This document shows positions 1 through 6,577 of a stretch of DNA of 18,034 nucleotides, one piece after another. Both the position numbers and the translations under genes were made by a program. Position 1 is the stretch's first letter. Each line of letters begins with the position of its first letter. Below the pieces are notes generated by a model that had not been told where the DNA came from, searched no databases, and saw nothing but the letters and a program-made list of their open reading frames with translations. Source of the stretch: DASSZN01 sp035702805. GTDB lineage: Bacteria; Chloroflexota; Chloroflexia; Thermomicrobiales; Thermomicrobiaceae. Where the stretch lies: contig DASSZN010000065.1 in the NCBI GenBank assembly GCA_035702805.1, positions 1 to 18,034 of the forward strand, in the 5' to 3' direction.

Positions 1-14
1 GCTGGTGCGCTGCG

Positions 15-21
15 GGAAGGA
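15..21 (+). promoter_or_regulatory. Ribosome binding site of ftsZ
   Basis: GGAAGGA lies 6 nt before the ATG at 28 but only 3 nt before the GTG at 25. The spacing favours ATG 28 as the true start. The 24 nt upstream of the gene are too short to show what precedes it. Confidence 0.6.
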
Positions 22-27
22 ACCGTG

Positions 28-1140
28 ATGTTCAACGTCCACGATGACGACTACGCGCATTCCTACGCTCGGATCAAGGTCATCGGGGTCGGCGGAGGGG
101 GCGGCAACGCCGTCAACCGAATGATCGGCGCCGGCGTCGACGGCGTCGAGTTCATCGCGGTCAACACCGACGCGCAGGCGCTGGTGAACTCGATGAGCCC
201 CGTGACCGTCCGCATCGGCGACAAGTTGACCAAGGGGCTCGGCGCTGGCGGTCGGCCGGAGATCGGCGAGCGGGCCGCCGAGGAGAGCATCGACGCGATC
301 GGTGAGGTCGTCCGCGGTTCGGACATGGTGTTCATCACCGCCGGCATGGGCGGCGGGACCGGGACGGGTGGCTCGCCGATCGTGGCGCGCCTGGCGCGCG
401 AGACGGGCGCGCTCACCGTCGGCGTGGTGACCCGGCCGTTCGACTTCGAGGGAGCCAAGCGGCGCCGGGTCGCCGACGAGGGGGTCGCCGCGCTCAAGGA
501 GCACGTCGACGCCCTGATCACGATCCCGAATCAGCGCCTGATCAGCCTGGTCGACCCGAAGACGCCCTTCTCCGAGGCGTTCCGGCTGGCGGATGACGTG
601 CTCCGCCAGGGCATCCAGGGCATCTCCGACCTGATCGTCAAGCCCGGACTGATCAACCTGGACTTCGCCGACGTCAAGACGATCATGCGCGATGCCGGGT
701 CGGCCCTCATGGCGATCGGCCGGGGCACCGGCGAGTCGCGCTGCGTCGACGCCGCCCGCATGGCGATCGAGAGCCCGATGCTCGAGATGAGCATCGACGG
801 GGCGGTTGGCGTCCTCTACAACATCATCGGCGGGCCGGACCTGTCGCTGGTCGAGATCAACGAGGCGGCGGAGGTCATCCGGTCCGCGGCCGACGAGGAC
901 GCCGAGATCATCTTCGGCGCGACCACGGACGAGGCCATGGGCCGGGACGTCCAGATCACGCTGATCGCGACCGGCTTCCAGGGCGGTCAACCGCGCCGGG
1001 CGCGCAACGAGCGACGTTTCCGCTCCTCGGACCAGCAGCCGGCCGCGCCCAGTAGCCAGGCAGCGCCGCCGCGCACGCCGCTGGTGGCAGACGACGAGTG
1101 GTCGGAGCCGGCGATCCTCCGCTTCCTTCGGGAGCGGTGA
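28..1140 (+). CDS. ftsZ: Cell division protein FtsZ
   Basis: FtsZ is the tubulin-like GTPase that polymerises into the cytoplasmic Z ring and recruits the division machinery. The 370-aa product has the N-terminal glycine-rich nucleotide loop (VGGGGGNAVNRM, about residues 21-32), NTDAQAL (46-52), the tubulin signature GGGTGTG at 108-114, and the T7 catalytic loop NLDFADVK at 210-217 with acidic residues for GTP hydrolysis across the subunit interface. A Gln/Arg/Pro-rich linker of only about 35 residues leads to a C-terminal tail, DDEWSEPAILRFLRER, that resembles the conserved peptide binding FtsA, ZipA or SepF partners. The whole protein is at the short end for FtsZ. ATG 28 is preferred over the adjacent GTG 25 by Shine-Dalgarno spacing. 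nrdR follows after 10 nt, so the two are probably co-transcribed. No ftsA or ftsQ is visible, but the window starts right at the gene. Confidence 0.97.
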   Translation: MFNVHDDDYAHSYARIKVIGVGGGGGNAVNRMIGAGVDGVEFIAVNTDAQALVNSMSPVTVRIGDKLTKGLGAGGRPEIGERAAEESIDAIGEVVRGSDMVFITAGMGGGTGTGGSPIVARLARETGALTVGVVTRPFDFEGAKRRRVADEGVAALKEHVDALITIPNQRLISLVDPKTPFSEAFRLADDVLRQGIQGISDLIVKPGLINLDFADVKTIMRDAGSALMAIGRGTGESRCVDAARMAIESPMLEMSIDGAVGVLYNIIGGPDLSLVEINEAAEVIRSAADEDAEIIFGATTDEAMGRDVQITLIATGFQGGQPRRARNERRFRSSDQQPAAPSSQAAPPRTPLVADDEWSEPAILRFLRER

Positions 1141-1150
1141 GGAGATCTGG

Positions 1151-1660
1151 GTGCGTTGTCCCTTCTGCCAGGCCCGTGACTCGCGGGTGGTCGATTCGCG
1201 GGAGCTCGGCTCCGGCGACAGTATCCGGCGGCGGCGGGAGTGCAACGCCTGCGGCCGCCGGTTCACGACCTACGAGCGGGTCGAGACCGGCGGCCTCATC
1301 GTCGTCAAGCGCGACGGGCGCCGCGAGGAGTTCGATCCGCGCAAGCTCCGTGACAAGCTCCGCATTGCCCTGACGAAGCGGCCGGTCTCGGAGACGGAGA
1401 TCGATCGCATCGTGGCGTCGGTCGAGGCCGAATTGCTGGCAATGGGCACCGTTGAGGTCCCGAGCACGTCGATCGGGGAGATCGCTCTCCGTGAGCTGAA
1501 GCGGCTCGACGACGTCGCCTACATCCGCTTCGCCTCCGTCTATCGCAGCTTCGCCGACCTCGACGACCTGCGACGCGAGATGGAGGTCCTCAGCGGGTCA
1601 GCCGGCTCGCAGAAGCCGGCCGAGTCCGCGACGGACAGGACCGCCCGCCGCCCGCGCTAG
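1151..1660 (+). CDS. nrdR: Transcriptional repressor NrdR
   Basis: NrdR is a nucleotide-responsive repressor that binds NrdR boxes before ribonucleotide reductase operons. The 169-aa product has an N-terminal zinc ribbon with Cys3, Cys6, Cys31 and Cys34 (CPFC and CNAC), the basic stretch typical of the family, and an ATP-cone domain at about 49-139 that senses ATP/dATP. It is slightly longer than the usual 150-160 aa because of a Ser/Ala/Arg-rich tail after residue 148. The GTG start is chosen because the zinc ribbon begins at once and a TGAGGAG sequence, formed by the ftsZ stop and following bases (1138-1144), sits 6 nt upstream. It is therefore likely to be translated from the ftsZ transcript. 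Its last codons form the left arm of a terminator hairpin. No NrdR box or RNR gene is visible in the window. Confidence 0.96.
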   Translation: MRCPFCQARDSRVVDSRELGSGDSIRRRRECNACGRRFTTYERVETGGLIVVKRDGRREEFDPRKLRDKLRIALTKRPVSETEIDRIVASVEAELLAMGTVEVPSTSIGEIALRELKRLDDVAYIRFASVYRSFADLDDLRREMEVLSGSAGSQKPAESATDRTARRPR

Positions 1661-1677
1661 CCGCGGGCGGTCCTGTC
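1634..1677. terminator. Hairpin terminator between nrdR and trx
   Basis: GACAGGACCGCCCG (1634-1647) and CGGGCGGTCCTGTC (1664-1677) are perfect 14-bp complements around a 16-nt loop that holds the nrdR TAG stop. On the plus strand a modest T stretch (CTCTTTTC, 1683-1690) follows. The gene arrangement is convergent, so the hairpin may serve both strands, although the minus side has no T tract. Confidence 0.7.
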
Positions 1678-1692
1678 ACCCGCTCTTTTCAC

Positions 1693-2019
1693 TCAGGACA
1701 GGTGCTTGTCGATCTGCTGGAGCAGGCGCTGCTTCGGCTGCGCCCCGACGATACGCTCGACTGGCTTTCCCTGCTTGTAGAGCATAATGGTGGGGATGCT
1801 GCTGATCCCAAGCTTCGAGGCAATGCGCATGTTCTCGTCGACATTGACCTTGGCAAGCTTGAGCGCGGCGCCCTTCTCCTGCGCGATCTCGTCGAGGATC
1901 GGCGAGACCATGCGGCACGGCCCGCACCACACTGCCCAGAAGTCGACGAGCACCGGCACGTCTGACTTGATCACCTCTTGATCGAACGTCGCATCGCTGA
2001 CCGCGATGGCTTTCGCCAT
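1693..2019 (-). CDS. trxA: Thioredoxin
   Basis: This is a small cytoplasmic dithiol-disulfide oxidoreductase of 108 aa, the normal length for thioredoxin. The redox motif WCGPC is at residues 31-35 and the cis-proline (SSIPT) is at Pro76. The buried Asp that assists Cys deprotonation fits the Asp in VLVDFWA (residue 26). The open frame continues far upstream, but the start is set at the ATG of MAKAIAVSDATF, which has GGAGGAGT 7 nt before it and gives the standard thioredoxin N terminus. The gene is convergent with nrdR and divergent from a glycosyltransferase operon, so it appears to be a single-gene unit. Thioredoxin is a common electron donor to ribonucleotide reductase, which fits its position beside nrdR, though no regulatory site linking them is seen. 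Confidence 0.96.
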   Translation of the reverse strand: MAKAIAVSDATFDQEVIKSDVPVLVDFWAVWCGPCRMVSPILDEIAQEKGAALKLAKVNVDENMRIASKLGISSIPTIMLYKQGKPVERIVGAQPKQRLLQQIDKHLS

Positions 2020-2026
2020 GACTCTT

Positions 2027-2034
2027 ACTCCTCC
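2027..2034 (-). promoter_or_regulatory. Ribosome binding site of thioredoxin
   Basis: On the minus strand GGAGGAGT lies 7 nt before the ATG at 2019. It decides the start against the much longer upstream open frame. Confidence 0.75.
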
Positions 2035-2132
2035 GTGCGCCCACGCGCGGCACCCGCGCACCGACGTGGTTACCGGTGTCAACCGCCGGCACCGCGACCG
2101 CATTCCCCGAGCCAGGGAGGGGGCGGGGCCTC

Positions 2133-2141
2133 TGGTATAAT
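2133..2141 (+). promoter_or_regulatory. Extended -10 promoter of glycosyltransferase operon
   Basis: TGG followed by TATAAT (2136-2141) is a perfect consensus extended -10 element in a very GC-rich surrounding. No good -35 is seen at the usual distance, which is common for extended -10 promoters. A start of transcription 6-8 nt beyond the box falls at about 2147-2149, leaving only 3-5 nt before the ATG at 2152. The mRNA would thus be nearly leaderless, which agrees with the lack of a Shine-Dalgarno sequence. Confidence 0.75.
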
Positions 2142-2151
2142 CCGGCACGAC

Positions 2152-3339
2152 ATGAACACCGCGCCGCACCGGATAGCCTTCGACGGCCTCTTCCTGCAGC
2201 AGCCTACCACAGGGAGCGGGCAGTACGCCCTGCATCTTTGGCCCGCGCTTGTCAGCGACGACACGTCGCCACAGGTGGTCCTGGTCCAGCCCGCCGGAGC
2301 CGCCGGCGGGGTCCCGGCCAGCGGTGCCACAAGCGTTTTCCCACCGCCCTGGGCGCGCAGCGGCAAGCCGCACAAGCTGTGGTGGGAGCAGCGGGGGGTC
2401 GTGCGGGCGGCGCGGACAGCGTCGGCCGATCTGCTCCACGTTCCCTACTTCGCCGGGCCGCGCGTCGGCCGGCTGCCGCTGGTCATGACCATCCACGACG
2501 TCATCCCGATGGTAATGCCGGACTACGGCGGCTCGGCCGCGATGCGGCTCTACCTGCGGCTGGTCAGCGCCGTCGCGCGGCGGGCCAGTGCCGTGATCAC
2601 CGACTCCGACTGCTCCGCCCGCGACATCCAGGGCTGGCTTGCCATCCCACCTGCTCGGCTGCACGTGATCCCGCTCGCCGCCGCCCCCACCTTTCGGCCC
2701 ATCGATGACCCGGAGACGGCCGCGGCGCTCCGCGAGCGCTACAGTCTCCCCGGTCCGGTCATCTTCAACGTGGACGGGCTCGACGTGCGCAAGAACCTGC
2801 CGGCGCTGGTCGAGGCATTCGCCCGCGCGCTGCCGGACCTCCCCGAGGAGACACGGCTCGTGATCGCTGGACGACCGCACACCGGGAATGCCCGCCTGTA
2901 CCCGCCACTCGAGCCCGCCATCCGCGCGCGCGGTCTCCAGGAGCACGTGGTACTCACCGGACGGCTCAGCGATGCCGAGAAACTCGGGCTCTACAACCTG
3001 GCCGATCTCTACGTGTCGGCGTCCCTCTACGAGGGCTTTGGCCTGTCGCCGCTGGAGGCGATGGCCTGCGGCACGCCGGTCATCTCCTCTAACCGCTCGA
3101 GCCTGCCGGAGGTCGTCGGCAGCGGCGGGTTGCTGGTCGACCCGACGCCACCGCGGCTGGCCGCCGCGATCGTGTCGGTGATGAGCGACGAGCGGATGCG
3201 TCGAGACCTGAGCCGGCGCGGGCTGGCACGAGCGGCGAGCTTCTCCTGGCGCCGCACGGCCGACCTCACGCGCAACGTCTACCGCCGCGTGCTCGGTGAG
3301 CCCGCGCTAGCCGGACCGGGACGGCAGCCAACGCCGTGA
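2152..3339 (+). CDS. GT4-type glycosyltransferase
   Basis: This 395-aa protein has a GT-B fold and is expected to transfer a sugar from a nucleotide-sugar to an unknown acceptor, probably a glycolipid or cell-surface polysaccharide. The N-terminal half carries TIHDVIP (113-119) and VITDSDCSARDI (148-159), typical of GT4 acceptor domains. The C-terminal half has DVRKNLPALVEAF (211-223) for donor phosphate contact and the E-x7-E motif EGFGLSPLE at Glu294/Glu302. The frame is open further upstream, but ATG 2152 gives the normal start and lies just past a consensus -10 box with no Shine-Dalgarno site. It is the first gene of a three-gene plus-strand unit, overlapping the next gene by 4 nt. The sugar and acceptor cannot be told from the sequence. 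Confidence 0.9.
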   Translation: MNTAPHRIAFDGLFLQQPTTGSGQYALHLWPALVSDDTSPQVVLVQPAGAAGGVPASGATSVFPPPWARSGKPHKLWWEQRGVVRAARTASADLLHVPYFAGPRVGRLPLVMTIHDVIPMVMPDYGGSAAMRLYLRLVSAVARRASAVITDSDCSARDIQGWLAIPPARLHVIPLAAAPTFRPIDDPETAAALRERYSLPGPVIFNVDGLDVRKNLPALVEAFARALPDLPEETRLVIAGRPHTGNARLYPPLEPAIRARGLQEHVVLTGRLSDAEKLGLYNLADLYVSASLYEGFGLSPLEAMACGTPVISSNRSSLPEVVGSGGLLVDPTPPRLAAAIVSVMSDERMRRDLSRRGLARAASFSWRRTADLTRNVYRRVLGEPALAGPGRQPTP

Positions 3340-4451
3340 GAGTCCTCATGCTGTCCAAGGCGCTCGTGACCGGGGTGTACCAGACGAAGCTGGAGGAGCT
3401 CGCGCGCCTGCCTGACGTCGAGTTGCTCGCGCTGGTGCCGCCCTACTGGCACGAGCTGCGGGTGGGTGTTCAGCGGCTGGAGCGGCACCACACCGCGGGC
3501 TACCACCTGGTCGAGATCCCGATGCTGTTCAACGGCCACCATCACGTCCACGTCTACCCGAGCCTGGGGCGCCACGTGCGCGCCTTTCGCCCCGACGTGC
3601 TGCACGTCGATGAGGAACCCTACAACGCGGCGACGCTCCAGGCATCGCTACTCGGACGGCTCGGCGGCGCGCGCGTCGTGTTCTTCACCTGGCAGAACCT
3701 GCTGCGGCGCTATCCGCTCCCGTTCCGCGTGTTCGAGGCGCTCAACTACCGGCTCGCCTCGGCCGCCGTGGCCGGGATCCCGGCGGCGGGCGACGTGCTG
3801 CGCCGAAAGGGCTACCGGGGCCGGCTCGAGGTCATCCCCCAGTTCGGCGTGGACCCCGACCTGTTCCGACCCGCGAGCCATCGCTCGCGTGAGCCGGTCG
3901 CCGTGATCGGCTACGCGGGACGCCTGGTGCCGGAGAAGGGAGTCGACGTGCTGCTGGCGGCGTTCAGCCGGCTGCAGCGGCGCGCCCGGCTGGAGATCAT
4001 CGGCGGCGGGGCCGAGCGCTCGAGGCTGGAGCTCCAGGCGAACGCCCTGGGCATCCGGGATCGCGTGATGTTCCGTGGCAATGTGCCCCCGAGCGACGTG
4101 CCGGCGGCGCTCGCGACGCTGGACGTGCTCGTGGTCCCCTCGTTGACCCGGCCCAACTGGAAAGAACAGTTCGGACGGGTGATCGTCGAGGCCATGGCCT
4201 GCGAGGTGCCGGTGATTGGCTCCGACTCGGGAGAGATCCCCGGCACGATCGGCGACGCGGGGGTGATCGTGCCGGAGGGGGATCCCGCCGCACTGACGGC
4301 GGCGCTCGACGATCTGCTGGCGAATGACGAGAAGCGCCTCGCGCTCGGGCGCCGGGCCCGGCGCCGGGTGCTGGAGCAGTACACCCAGGCCGCGGTGGCC
4401 CGCCAGTACTACGATCTGTATCGCTCGCTCCTGGCCGGCGACGCGCGGTAG
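3336..4451 (+). CDS. GT4-type glycosyltransferase
   Basis: This is a second GT-B glycosyltransferase of 371 aa, distinct from its upstream neighbour. The N-terminal acceptor domain opens with MRVLMLSKALVTGVYQ and includes RPDVLHVDEEPYN (85-97), the DxxHxxE-like pattern common in GT4 enzymes. The donor-binding half shows GYAGRLVPEKGVDVLL (192-207), GGGAER (223-228) and an E-x7-E motif, EQFGRVIVE, at Glu277/Glu285. The GTG start at 3336 overlaps the stop of the previous gene in GTGA, so translation is very likely coupled and the two enzymes probably act in the same pathway. A flavin-reductase-like gene follows after 36 nt. There are no membrane segments, so it should act at the inner face of the membrane. 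The substrate is unknown. Confidence 0.9.
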   Translation: MRVLMLSKALVTGVYQTKLEELARLPDVELLALVPPYWHELRVGVQRLERHHTAGYHLVEIPMLFNGHHHVHVYPSLGRHVRAFRPDVLHVDEEPYNAATLQASLLGRLGGARVVFFTWQNLLRRYPLPFRVFEALNYRLASAAVAGIPAAGDVLRRKGYRGRLEVIPQFGVDPDLFRPASHRSREPVAVIGYAGRLVPEKGVDVLLAAFSRLQRRARLEIIGGGAERSRLELQANALGIRDRVMFRGNVPPSDVPAALATLDVLVVPSLTRPNWKEQFGRVIVEAMACEVPVIGSDSGEIPGTIGDAGVIVPEGDPAALTAALDDLLANDEKRLALGRRARRRVLEQYTQAAVARQYYDLYRSLLAGDAR

Positions 4452-4487
4452 CATCGGTCGCCCGGCCGACGCGGAGGAGGGACGCAC

Positions 4488-5189
4488 GTGTCGCGCAAGC
4501 GCGAACTGGCGGTAGAGCTGGCGCCGCGGCTCCTCGAGCCGGGGCCGCTGGTGCTGGTGACCTCGCTCTTCCGAGCGCAGCACAACGTCATGACGGCCGG
4601 CTGGGTGCTGCCGCTCGGGTTTCAGCCTGCCCGCGTGGCCGTCGCCATCCATCCGTCGCGGCTCACCCACGAGTTCATCTCGCGCGGTGACACGTTCGCC
4701 CTCAACGTACCGACCCTGGACCTGCTCAACGCCGTCCATCGGTGCGGCCTCGAGTCGGGGCGTGAGCGGGACAAGTTCGTGACCGCGGGGCTGACGCCGT
4801 CCGACGCCCTGGCGATCGAGCCCCCGCTGGTCACGGAGTGCGTGGCGCATATCGAGTGCGGGCTGGTCGAGCGGGTGTCGCTGGCCGACCACGACCTCTT
4901 CGTCGGCGAGGTGCTGGCGGCCTCGGCAGACGAGGCGGCATTCGGCGACCGCTGGCTCGTCGGCGACGGCGTCGAGCTCCTGCACCACGTGGCCGCAGAC
5001 CACTACGCGGGGCTGAGCACGACCTACCGTGCGAAGCTCGGCGACGACAGGATGCCGGCTGAGGCCGGGGTCCCACCTCACGACGCGACCGACTTCGCGC
5101 GGACACACCTGCAACGCGGAAAGGACTCCGGGCGGCACGCGACTGCCGCCCGGAGTCCCTGTTGTTTCGTGCGATGCCCCCTGATCTAG
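4488..5189 (+). CDS. Flavin reductase-like FMN-binding protein
   Basis: The product belongs to the flavin reductase-like (DIM6/NTAB) family, which binds FMN in a split-barrel fold. Members reduce flavin with NAD(P)H or act as flavoproteins of unknown substrate. Typical stretches are GPLVLVTSLFRAQHNVMTAG (19-38), RVAVAIHPSRLTHEFI (49-64), TFALNVPTLDLL (69-80) and the later HDLFVGEVLAA (135-145). The GTG start has GGAGGAGG about 7 nt upstream. At 233 aa it is longer than the common 160-200 aa. The last 21 or so residues (from about 212) are encoded by a strong terminator-like hairpin and its tail and look unlike protein family sequence, so the original stop may have been lost. The stop TAG overlaps the convergent nirK stop. 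It probably shares the glycosyltransferase transcript, but a functional tie is not evident. Confidence 0.82.
   Translation: MSRKRELAVELAPRLLEPGPLVLVTSLFRAQHNVMTAGWVLPLGFQPARVAVAIHPSRLTHEFISRGDTFALNVPTLDLLNAVHRCGLESGRERDKFVTAGLTPSDALAIEPPLVTECVAHIECGLVERVSLADHDLFVGEVLAASADEAAFGDRWLVGDGVELLHHVAADHYAGLSTTYRAKLGDDRMPAEAGVPPHDATDFARTHLQRGKDSGRHATAARSPCCFVRCPLI
5123..5158. terminator. Strong hairpin terminator inside 3' coding end
   Basis: GGACTCCGGGCGGCA (5123-5137) and TGCCGCCCGGAGTCC (5144-5158) form a perfect 15-bp stem with a 6-nt loop. It is followed on the plus strand by the T-rich CTGTTGTTTCG. It sits before the flavin reductase stop at 5187 and 27 nt beyond the nirK stop on the other strand. 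It probably ends transcription from both directions. Confidence 0.8.
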
Positions 5190-6301
5190 CTCCCCGGCTG
5201 GACCACCTTGAAGCTGTTGGGGTCGAGCTGGCTGCCGGTGACGTGGAGCGTGGCGGAGCCGCCCTTCAGGACGCGGCTCAGGCTGTGGTCGACCAGCGTG
5301 TAGTCACCGGGGACCGTCGGCGTCAGCTCGGCCATGATCGCGCCGCCGGCCGGGACCAGAATCGTCTGGACGTTGGTCATGTACTCCGACGGCTGCCCCG
5401 GAGAGGCGATCGCGCCGTACGGTGCCACGCGGGTCATGACCTGGCCGATCACGTGGAAGCTCGAGATCTCGTTGGGGCCGGCGTCGCCGAAGAAGATGCG
5501 GACCGTCTGCCCCGTCGTCGCCTGCAGCGCGCGGGTGCCGTTCAGCGAGTCCACCGAGCCGTTGAAGACGTCGTAGTCCGGGGTCTCGGCGAGCAGCTTG
5601 TCCATTGACATCTGGTGCAGGCCCGGCTGGCCGCGGCTGCCCTCGATGTAGAACTCACTCTCCATGACGTAGTACTCGTGGTCGACCGTCGGCAGGCCAC
5701 CGGCCGGCTCGACGACGATCAGTCCGAACATACCCATGGCGATGTGCATCGCGGCCGGGGGCGTGGCGCAGTGGTAGACGAAGACGCCCGGCGTCTCGGC
5801 GATGAACTGGATGGTCTTCGACTCACCGGGAGCGACCTGCATCACCGCGGAGCCGCCGCCCGGGCCGGCCGCCGCGTGCATGTCGATGCTGTGCGTGACC
5901 GAGTTGCCGGCCGGGTTGTTCAGCGTCACCTGGACCGTGTCGCCGACGCGCACCCGCATCATCGGTCCGGGAACCGTGCCGTTGTAGGTCCAGTAGGTGT
6001 AGGCAACGCCGTCGTCGAGCTGGGCGACGACCTCTTTGACCGTGATGTTGTACTTGACCAGCTCCGGGCCGCGGTCTCCGACGGGCGGTGCCACCGCGGG
6101 GAGCGGTAGCTGGGTGAGATTGGCCGGTGCGGGAGGGATCGTCGCGGCCGCGGTACCGGCGCCGGCCATCGTGCCCCCGGTGGCGTCGGTGTCGTGCAGC
6201 CCGTAGCCCGCGAAGCCGGCCGCGACGAGCAGCACGGCGACCGCGAGCGTGACGATAGTCAGGCGTGCGGTGCGGCGCTGGAGAACGCGCGTGCGATGCA
6301 T
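5186..6301 (-). CDS. nirK: Copper-containing nitrite reductase, membrane-anchored
   Basis: NirK reduces nitrite to nitric oxide on the outer side of the cytoplasmic membrane. The 371-aa product has two cupredoxin domains. Type 1 copper ligands are His137, Cys178, His186 and Met191; type 2 ligands are His142, His177 and His339; the catalytic Asp140 and His283 are also present. The short spacing in YHCATPPAAMHIAMGM matches the AniA-like class. Residues 1-38 hold a basic start and a hydrophobic segment at about 14-33 with no Cys lipobox, so this is an uncleaved anchor or signal peptide; an Ala/Pro/Gly-rich linker follows. The ATG at 6301 is chosen because AAGGGGG sits 5 nt upstream and the anchor follows directly. 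A two-component system lies upstream on the same strand after 276 nt. No electron-donor cytochrome domain is fused. A different multicopper oxidase is unlikely given the complete ligand pattern. Confidence 0.93.
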   Translation of the reverse strand: MHRTRVLQRRTARLTIVTLAVAVLLVAAGFAGYGLHDTDATGGTMAGAGTAAATIPPAPANLTQLPLPAVAPPVGDRGPELVKYNITVKEVVAQLDDGVAYTYWTYNGTVPGPMMRVRVGDTVQVTLNNPAGNSVTHSIDMHAAAGPGGGSAVMQVAPGESKTIQFIAETPGVFVYHCATPPAAMHIAMGMFGLIVVEPAGGLPTVDHEYYVMESEFYIEGSRGQPGLHQMSMDKLLAETPDYDVFNGSVDSLNGTRALQATTGQTVRIFFGDAGPNEISSFHVIGQVMTRVAPYGAIASPGQPSEYMTNVQTILVPAGGAIMAELTPTVPGDYTLVDHSLSRVLKGGSATLHVTGSQLDPNSFKVVQPGS

Positions 6302-6425
6302 CGAGACCCCCTTCTCACCGTGGACGTCCGCATGGGCTTCGTCGCGCGCCGACTCACCGTTGCGCCGGGACCCGCCTGACGTCCCGTTCCTGCCGGCCGT
6401 CCAGGCGGGGAACTGTCCCGCCCTT

Positions 6426-6454
6426 CCGGCTCGACAGGACAAGCGTAGAGCCGG
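6426..6454. repeat. Inverted repeat upstream of nirK, possible operator
   Basis: CCGGCTC (6426-6432) and GAGCCGG (6448-6454) are perfect 7-bp inverted arms with 15 nt between them, so their centres are 22 bp apart, about two helical turns. The site is about 125-150 nt before the nirK start in an otherwise empty 276-nt gap. It could be an operator, for instance for the adjacent response regulator, but the high GC content makes chance repeats easy. No clear -35/-10 pair for nirK was found in this gap. Confidence 0.3.
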
Positions 6455-6512
6455 CGGCCTCGGCGGCACACGACCGGGTGGGTGGTTCGGCCGGGCATGC
6501 GGGGATAGTCTC

Positions 6513-6536
6513 CGCGCCGCCCCGTGGGGTGGCGCG
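6513..6536 (-). terminator. Hairpin after the response regulator gene
   Basis: CGCGCCGCCCC (6513-6523) pairs with GGGGTGGCGCG (6526-6536), giving about 10 bp including one G-U pair. It lies about 42 nt past the response regulator stop. No T tract follows on the minus strand, so termination may be weak or factor-dependent, allowing some read-through into nirK. Confidence 0.4.
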
Positions 6537-6577
6537 GGCGGTACTCCTACCCGAGCGGGTGGGCTGCGAGTGCCTGG

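Noticed and set aside
2077..2082. A perfect minus-strand TTGACA as the thioredoxin promoter -35
   Set aside because: At 16-18 nt spacing only GC-rich sequence is found and no -10 is recognisable, so I do not call a promoter there, though it may be part of one.
1693..2946. A 417-codon minus-strand frame that would extend thioredoxin by about 300 residues
   Set aside because: The extension is antisense to the glycosyltransferase, has no domain, and thioredoxin has its own ATG with a good ribosome binding site and standard length.
6542..6548. TACTCCT, matching the NarL heptamer pattern, upstream of nirK
   Set aside because: A single half-site with no properly spaced partner has a good probability of occurring by chance in a gap of this size.
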